Assembly: GCF_011516635.5 (NCBI RefSeq)
Contig: NZ_CP096256.1
Coordinates: 124,001 to 188,000, forward strand
Direction: 5' to 3'
Length of the DNA stretch: 64,000 bases
DNA from: Bradyrhizobium barranii subsp. apii
Lineage (GTDB): Bacteria > Pseudomonadota > Alphaproteobacteria > Rhizobiales > Xanthobacteraceae
Both the position numbers and the translations under genes were made by a program. Shown piece by piece: positions 59,707 to 64,000 of the stretch (position 1 is its first letter; the number at the start of each line of letters is the position of its first letter). The notes under the pieces are model-generated. The model ran no database searches. It was given only the letters and a program-made list of their open reading frames with translations, and was not told where the DNA came from.

Positions 59707-59890
59707 TCAGTTAGGGCGGCGCCCTATAGTTAGGTAGTCCGCCGCGGCCAAATCGGCTGGATTGAGCAGTCGACGCGCGTCGAATACCGTCTTGCTGGCA
59801 ACTTGCAACGAGGCGAGTTCGCCGTATTCCTGTGTCCGAGTCGCGATGATGACGATCTCGGCCTGCCGATTCCGATGATCTCGCCCGGGT
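59707..59890 (-). pseudogene. UDP-glucose/nucleotide-sugar dehydrogenase C-terminal relic
   Basis: The minus-strand frame reads AEIVIIATRTQEYGELASLQ, VASKTVFDARRLLNPADLAA and ADYLTIGRRPN before the stop at 59707. This is the C-terminal UDP-binding domain of UDP-glucose 6-dehydrogenase-type enzymes (KTVFDARRLL then YLTIGR). Upstream coding sequence is missing: an IS21-like end lies at about 59870. In a rhizobium it would have served polysaccharide synthesis. Confidence 0.75.
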
Positions 59891-59925
59891 ATTCCGATTT
59901 GATCTCGCCCGGGCGCGAAGCGTTC
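59868..59925. repeat. Solitary end of a third IS21-type element
   Basis: Two tandem units (GATTCCGATGATCTCGCCC and ATTCCGATTTGATCTCGCCC, each followed by GGG) resemble the terminal sites of the IS21 at 56803 (ATTCCGACTTGAAGCCGGCC) but with CTCGCCCGGG in place of AGCCGGCC. No istA or istB adjoins them, so this is a relic end that cut the dehydrogenase gene. Confidence 0.6.
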
Positions 59926-60094
59926 TGGCTGTCTGGTTTGTGGCATCGGCGACGCCGCGTGGTCAATCTTGAATCGCGACTCGACGGGTTGGTTTTTCTG
60001 TTGCTCCTGCTGTGATGGGGTGGACGCCCCCTCGACGGCATCGATGTGCCAAAGTGAAGGGTGTGGAACAGCCATCACGAGAGAGGAAGCGTCC

Positions 60095-60810
60095 GTGAAC
60101 GAAGTTAGCGCAATTGGACTAGATTTAGCGAAGTATGTCTTTCAGGCCCATGGAGCCGATGCCACCGGAAAGGTCGTTTTTCGCAAACAGCTGCGCCGGA
60201 ATAAGCTGCTGGCATTCTTTGCCGAGCAGCCGGCTTGCCTAGTGGCGATGGAAGCCTGCTCGGGCGCGCATTACTGGGCTCGTGAGATTGGCAAGCTCGG
60301 CCATGAAGTGCGGCTAATCCCACCGGCTTACGTGAAGCCCTTCGTCAAGCGGCAGAAGAACGACATGGCCGATGCAGAGGCGATCTGTGAAGCAGCGCAG
60401 AGGCCGACCATGCGTTTCGTTCCCGTCAAGAGTGAAGAGCAGCAAGCGAGCGCGGTGGTGTTTCGGACCCGCGACCTGCTGATCCGGCAGCGGACCCAGG
60501 CGATCAATGCTTTGCGTGGTCATCTCGCTGAATACGGGGGTGATCATGGCAAAGGGCACGGCCCATGTCGGAGAGCTTGTCGAGCGCGCAATGGATCCAA
60601 AAACCAATGTGCCCGAAGCGGCACGGTTCGTACTCGACATCTTGATCAAGACGATGGAGACGCTGGAAATGCAGATCAAGACACTCGACAGCGAGATCAC
60701 CCGTCGCGCCCGAAAAGAAAAAGATGCCCGCCGTTTGATGACAATCCCAGGCGTGGGACCAATGACGGCGACGGCGTTGCTTGCCCTTGCGCGTGCCGGC
60801 TTCGTCGTGT
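60095..60810 (+). pseudogene. IS110-family (IS1111-type) transposase, frameshifted and 3' truncated
   Basis: GTG 60095 follows GAGAGAGG and gives MNEVSAIGLDLAKYVFQAHG, MEACSGAHYWAREIGKLGHE, KQKNDMADAEAI-like RQKNDMADAEAICEAAQRP and RTRDLLIRQRTQAINALRGH, the IS1111 N-terminal DEDD domain. After LAEYG a one-base shift in the G run near 60538 leads to VPEAARFVLDILIKTMETLE and RLMTIPGVGPMTATALLA. The sequence then meets the IS3 fragment near 60810. The C-terminal third is missing. Confidence 0.85.
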
Positions 60811-61105
60811 TCGGCTTCGGTCCCAGCGCCGCGATGCCCATCTTGCGCATCAACCGCTGCACGCGCTTGCGATTGACCTGAAGCCCCTCAACCTTCAGCA
60901 TCGCGGTCATTCGCCGCGAGCCCAGGAACGGCCAGGCGGTGAACAGCTCGTCGAGCCGCCGCATCAGGGCAAGGTCGTTGTCGTTGGCCGGCCGTGGCGG
61001 ACGGTAGACCCCAGAGCGCGCGATGCCAAGCAACATGCATTGAGGGCGGATCGACAGCGCCATGTCGGCGCGATCGAGCATTCCTCGACGGTCCGGCGTG
61101 CTCAT
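60811..61105 (-). pseudogene. IS3-family OrfB, N-terminal part
   Basis: Starts at 61105 overlapping OrfA (ATGA) and reads MSTPDRRGMLDRADMALSIR, QCMLLGIARSGVYRPPRP, LMRRLDELFTAWPFLGSRRM and QRLMRKMGIAALGPKPNTTK. It then runs into the IS1111 relic. The integrase core is missing, so the element is inactive. This gives the normal orientation against which the inverted copy at 49811-49985 can be judged. Confidence 0.82.
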
Positions 61106-61395
61106 CTTCCGGACGTCCGCGCTAAAAAATCGCGCTCCACCGTCAATTGCCCGATCTTGGCGTGCAGCTTCTCGATCTCGCGTTCGCGCGTTTCCTCGCT
61201 CTCCCGCCCGACACCCGCGTCAAAGGCCAGTGCCGCCTGTTCCAGAAGTTGTTTTTTCCACGCATAGATCTGCTTCGGGTGAACCTCATAGCGCTGGCCC
61301 AGATCGGCCGCCGTCGCCTGCTCCCGCACCACTTCCAGCGTGATCTTTGCCTTCAGTACCGCGTCGATCGTCCGTCTCGTCTTCTTCGTCATCAT
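61102..61395 (-). CDS. IS3-family OrfA
   Basis: A 97-residue protein nearly identical in plan to the one at 49986-50312: TKKTRRTIDAVLKAKITLEV, helix-turn-helix ATAADLGQRYEVHPKQIYAW and zipper EREIEKLHAKIGQLTVERDF. It is open and carries a stop overlapping the OrfB start. It is part of a truncated element. Confidence 0.82.
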   Translation of the reverse strand: MMTKKTRRTIDAVLKAKITLEVVREQATAADLGQRYEVHPKQIYAWKKQLLEQAALAFDAGVGRESEETREREIEKLHAKIGQLTVERDFLARTSGR

Positions 61396-61483
61396 GCTCT
61401 CCGTCTATCAAACGGAGCGGCCCTTTTCCAATTCGGCCTCTGGTCCCAAAATCGGGGTCCATTTCAAATCAAGCCATCAATTT

Positions 61484-61693
61484 GCGTCTCCAGAGTGGAA
61501 CCGATCTCTCGAAAAGACAACGGACCTGTACGCTGAGGAATTGAAGGACGGGTCAAAGCAGACTGCTTTCTCTTTGCACGCTCAAGCGAATCTTCTGAAG
61601 ACTCTAGCCAAATCCAACACTCCGTCGGACGTAATGAAATGCCATCTGGATTTCGCGGAGCGGCTCTGGTCGAAATTGATCAGCGAAGGCTGA
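61484..61693 (+). pseudogene. Possible phasin-like C-terminal fragment
   Basis: The frame SPEWNRSLEKTTDLYAEELK, DGSKQTAFSLHAQANLLKTL and SDVMKCHLDFAERLWSKLI is amphipathic and resembles the last 60 residues of small phasins (repeat: ..LAKA.SP.EV...H.DFA...W). It has no start of its own and follows the IS3 end. Low confidence; it may be an unrelated helical fragment. Confidence 0.35.
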
Positions 61694-61975
61694 GAGATAA
61701 GATTACTAAGGCGGGCCCGTCATGTGCGGCACGGTAAGCAATACGAACACTTCCAGTTCTCACTCGGGCAAGAACCGCTAGACACTATTAAGCTGTGTCA
61801 TCTCCAAGACATTGATGTCCGAAGCTCGACTGCAAGTCACGAACACCCTGTCAACGCAGCGAGAGGCGCGTTGTGTCACGAGGAAACGCTCGTCGAACAC
61901 TATTTGGCACATCCATTGCTTGAGATGCAAAGGGACCCCGTCACCATCGTCGCGACCCAAGTCTAAGGGTTCAAT
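61694..61975. other. About 280 bp without a recognisable gene
   Basis: Short frames exist on both strands but show no family resemblance or ribosome site. No repeat or terminator hairpin was recognised. Confidence 0.45.
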
Positions 61976-63010
61976 TTGGTCGATTTGATGCATTTGCCAA
62001 ATTCGCTTGCTGTTGTTGCCGATGCCGAGCAGCCGATTGGGCCGATTGAGCTACTGTCAGTCGCCGAGCGCACGTATCTGCTGGAGGATCTGAACCGGAC
62101 GGCGGTGATGTATCCTGAACAGCAGTGCATCCATGAGCTGTTCGAGGCCCAGGTGCGCCAGGCGCCGGAGGCGGAGGTCTATCAGGACCAGCGCGTCAGC
62201 TATGGCGAGCTCAATGCGCGGGCAAACCAGCTGGCGCATCATCTGATCGCCCTCGGGGTGTCGCCGGACCAGCCGGTGGCGATCTGCGTTGCGCGCAGCG
62301 TGGCGATGGTGGTCCGGCTGCTGGCGATCCTTAAGGTGGGTGGCGCCTATCATTCGCTGGATCCGGCCTATCCGTCGGCGCGGCTGCACCAGGTGCTGGA
62401 GGATGCGGCGCCCCATCTGCTGCTGGCCGACGCGGCCGGACGATCCGCGCTGGGCGGCGAGGCGCTGGCAGATCTCGCCGTGATCTATCTCGACACGGCA
62501 ACGCCGGAATGGGCCACTCTCCCGGCGTCGGATCCCGACCAGCGCGCGCTCGGCCTGACCTCGCGCCACCTCGCCTATGTGATCTACACTACAGGCTCAA
62601 CCGGATCACCCAAGGGGGTCATGGTCGAGCATTGCGGCCTGGTCAGTCTCCTTGCATGGCATGTGCAAGCATTTTGTCCGCAACCAGAATCCTGCTGCGC
62701 ACTCACGGCTGGACTAGCATTCGATGCCAGCACGTGGGAGCCATGGTCTGCGTTATGTAACCGCAGCACATTGCTGCTGCCGCCCAGAGCGGCAGCAGGA
62801 GATTCCTTGCATCGGCTGCAATGGCGGCGAGATCAATCGCTGGCCGTTTCATTTTTGATCACGCCACTGGCTACACTCGCGCTGGAAGATAAGCTCATCA
62901 ATTCCAGATTGGAGTACTTGCTTGTTGGCGGGGATCGTCTCCCACGTTTGCCTGCGTCTCTACCAGCGGCTCTCAAGCTCATAAACAACCGCGGCCCTAC
63001 CGAAGGGACG
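61976..63010 (+). pseudogene. NRPS relic: end of a C domain and two thirds of a Leu-type A domain
   Basis: Reads from the last residues of a condensation domain (PIGPIELLSVAERTYLLEDL) into an adenylation domain (YTTGSTGSPKGVMVEH, FDASTWEPWSALCNRSTLLL, FLITPLATLAL, YLLVGGDRLP, LINNRGPTEGTV), with the Leu-type pocket D-A-W-F-L-G-N-V. It ends in the middle of the A5 region, where an inverted fragment begins. It is clearly diverged from the homogenised modules of the large gene, with a two-codon deletion (EAEVYQ for EAVALVYQ), so it is an older or separate gene of the same cluster. Confidence 0.9.
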
Positions 63011-63105
63011 GTACACCCGCGTGTTCGCAATCGGACGGCCGATCGTCTCAACGACAGTCTCTCCCCGTCGCATGCAAATCCACGTCGCAAATTCGGACAG
63101 TAGCT
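63011..63105 (-). pseudogene. Inverted fragment of an Ala-type NRPS A domain
   Basis: Read on the minus strand this gives EFATWICMRRGETVVETIGR and PIANTRVY, matching TYSTWICIRRGDVVVETIGR of the Ala-type cores (for example near 11340 on the plus strand). It is joined head to head with the Leu-type fragment at about 63010. Beyond about 63105 the similarity is lost. Confidence 0.85.
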
Positions 63106-63311
63106 TGAGTGGATCTCGAGGAGCACGCAAAGCGTGAGGCGCTTCAGCTCAGCGGTTACGCCAGGAGTGGGTGGAATGGTTAGAAGACTTCGGCCGCAGC
63201 CCAAAGACTACGGGCATTTATCGCATCCCTCGGACGGCGCGCCAAGCATTGTGCACATCGGGTTTGGAGCGAACGGCTTTTACACAGTGTGCGCCGCAAG
63301 CCCCCAGCGCC

Positions 63312-64000
63312 ATGAGCAGTCAAGATAACAAACGCCTCGTCGCAATCGGCGTGGTTCTCCCGTTTGCGTTGGAGCACTGGCTGAAGCAGCCAGTCCGTGC
63401 CATTGTTGTCCTGGTCGGCTTCTTGGGGGCGACGGTTGCCGATCTGTTCATGCCGGTCTATTCCGGCCGTCTAGTGGACGCATTGACCTCGGTCCCCTCC
63501 GATCAGGCGGCGCGACATGCGGCACTGATTGCGTTCGCTAGCACCCTCGCGCTTGGTCTGCTCTCGATTGTACTGCGGTTTATGGGCTTGCAGGCGATCG
63601 TGCCGTTCACGCTGAAGACCATGTCAGATGTGGCCCGTGGGGGCTTCATGCGAGTACAGCGCTTCTCAACGGACTGGCACGCAAACTCGTTTGCCGGCTC
63701 GACCGTGCGCAAGATCACCCGCGGCATGTGGGCGCTCGAACTGCTTAATCATACGATCCTGACGGCATTGTTGCCGTCTCTCGCGGTGCTCGTGGGCTCG
63801 ACGATCCTGCTCGGCCTGCATTGGCTCGAGCTCGGCGCCGTGTTCGGCTTCGGCGCAGTTATCTATGTCGCCATGGCGGCGGCATTCACGATCGGCTACA
63901 TCGCGCCGGCGGCGCGCGTCTCCAACGCCTGGGACAGCAAAGTCAGCGGCACGCTAGCGGACGCACTCACCTGCAATACTGTGGTGAAATCCTTCGGTGC
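63312..64000 (+). CDS. ABC transporter, membrane-spanning part (3' partial)
   Basis: ATG 63312 opens a frame that has no stop before the window edge (229 codons seen). The product has several hydrophobic helices (RAIVVLVGFLGATVADLFMP, AALIAFASTLALGLLSIVL, ILTALLPSLAVLVGSTILL, GAVFGFGAVIYVAMAAAFTI) and the exporter-type coupling region YSGRLVDALTSVPSDQ, FMRVQRFSTDWHANSFAGST and SGTLADALTCNTVVKSFG. These are hallmarks of type IV ABC exporters with a fused ATPase, whose nucleotide-binding domain would lie beyond the window. No strong ribosome site is visible. Its position right after NRPS fragments suggests peptide export, which is an inference. Confidence 0.85.
   Translation, partial: MSSQDNKRLVAIGVVLPFALEHWLKQPVRAIVVLVGFLGATVADLFMPVYSGRLVDALTSVPSDQAARHAALIAFASTLALGLLSIVLRFMGLQAIVPFTLKTMSDVARGGFMRVQRFSTDWHANSFAGSTVRKITRGMWALELLNHTILTALLPSLAVLVGSTILLGLHWLELGAVFGFGAVIYVAMAAAFTIGYIAPAARVSNAWDSKVSGTLADALTCNTVVKSFG

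Noticed and set aside
61724..61966. 80-codon frame before the NRPS relic
   Set aside because: No ribosome site, no recognised family and an equally long frame on the other strand; treated as non-coding.
63134..63328. 64-codon frame overlapping the start of the ABC transporter
   Set aside because: It is out of frame with the transporter, lacks a ribosome site and covers the decayed NRPS fragment junction.

Overview
The window is a high-GC, alphaproteobacterial (rhizobial, most likely Bradyrhizobium-like) accessory region. The organism call is an inference. It rests on the Hyphomicrobiales-style double beta-barrel outer-membrane protein at 47.8-49.5 kb, the mix of IS families (IS21, IS630, IS256, IS5, IS110/IS1111, IS1380, IS66, IS701, IS91 with a tyrosine recombinase) and the gene-poor, decaying texture of a genomic or symbiosis island. 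No rRNA, tRNA or core housekeeping operon was seen; the only core-type genes are broken relics (ihfB, a nucleotide-sugar dehydrogenase tail, a phage-type nucleotide kinase).

Region 1 (1-32279) is one uninterrupted reading frame that enters from the left edge. It is the 3' part of a giant non-ribosomal peptide synthetase with ten A-T modules (the first C domain is cut by the edge) and a C-terminal thioesterase. Adenylation codes read by eye give Xaa-Thr-Xaa-Ala-Leu-Ser-Phe-Ala-Ala-Thr. Xaa is an Asn-like but unusual code; Thr, Leu, Ser and Ala match textbook signatures. Two C-domain types alternate. One is a conventional LCL type. The other carries the HH[I/L]xxxxGD signature of dual epimerisation/condensation domains, predicting D residues at positions 1, 3, 4, 5 and 9 of this stretch. 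The modules are almost identical at DNA level except for a short substrate-binding tract of about 410-510 bp in each A domain, so the gene looks built by recombinational swapping of A-domain cores and T-C cassettes on a homogenised frame.

Region 2 (about 32.3-46.3 kb) is a mobile-element graveyard: an ISL3 stump; an IS21 element (32958-38040) carrying an IS256 element (8-bp target duplication) and an IS630 element (TA duplication), both inside istB; a two-gene IS91/tyrosine-recombinase element; and relics of IS66, IS5 and a second IS21. Between them lie a DUF3892 protein, a small membrane protein, phage-like scraps, a decayed ihfB, a frameshifted IS5 element and the Cache-domain sensor gene it truncates.

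Region 3 (46.3-56.1 kb) has IS relics, the intact outer-membrane protein, scrambled IS3 pieces, a group II intron maturase scrap, a frameshifted IS1380, a minus-strand cargo cluster (DUF3800 protein, overlapping 120-aa partner, 130-aa protein, HTH relics), a broken IS701 and an intact IS5.

Region 4 (56.1-64 kb) has an IS110 split by a complete IS21 (56803-59427, 7-bp target duplication, perfect 12-bp terminal repeats), a sugar-dehydrogenase tail, an IS1111-type element cut by IS3, and a second NRPS relic (Leu-type A domain joined to an inverted piece of an Ala-type A domain). It ends in an ABC transporter gene running off the right edge, the best candidate in the window for an exporter of the peptide. 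NRPS pieces on both sides of the IS-rich block suggest one biosynthetic locus pulled apart by insertions and rearrangements.
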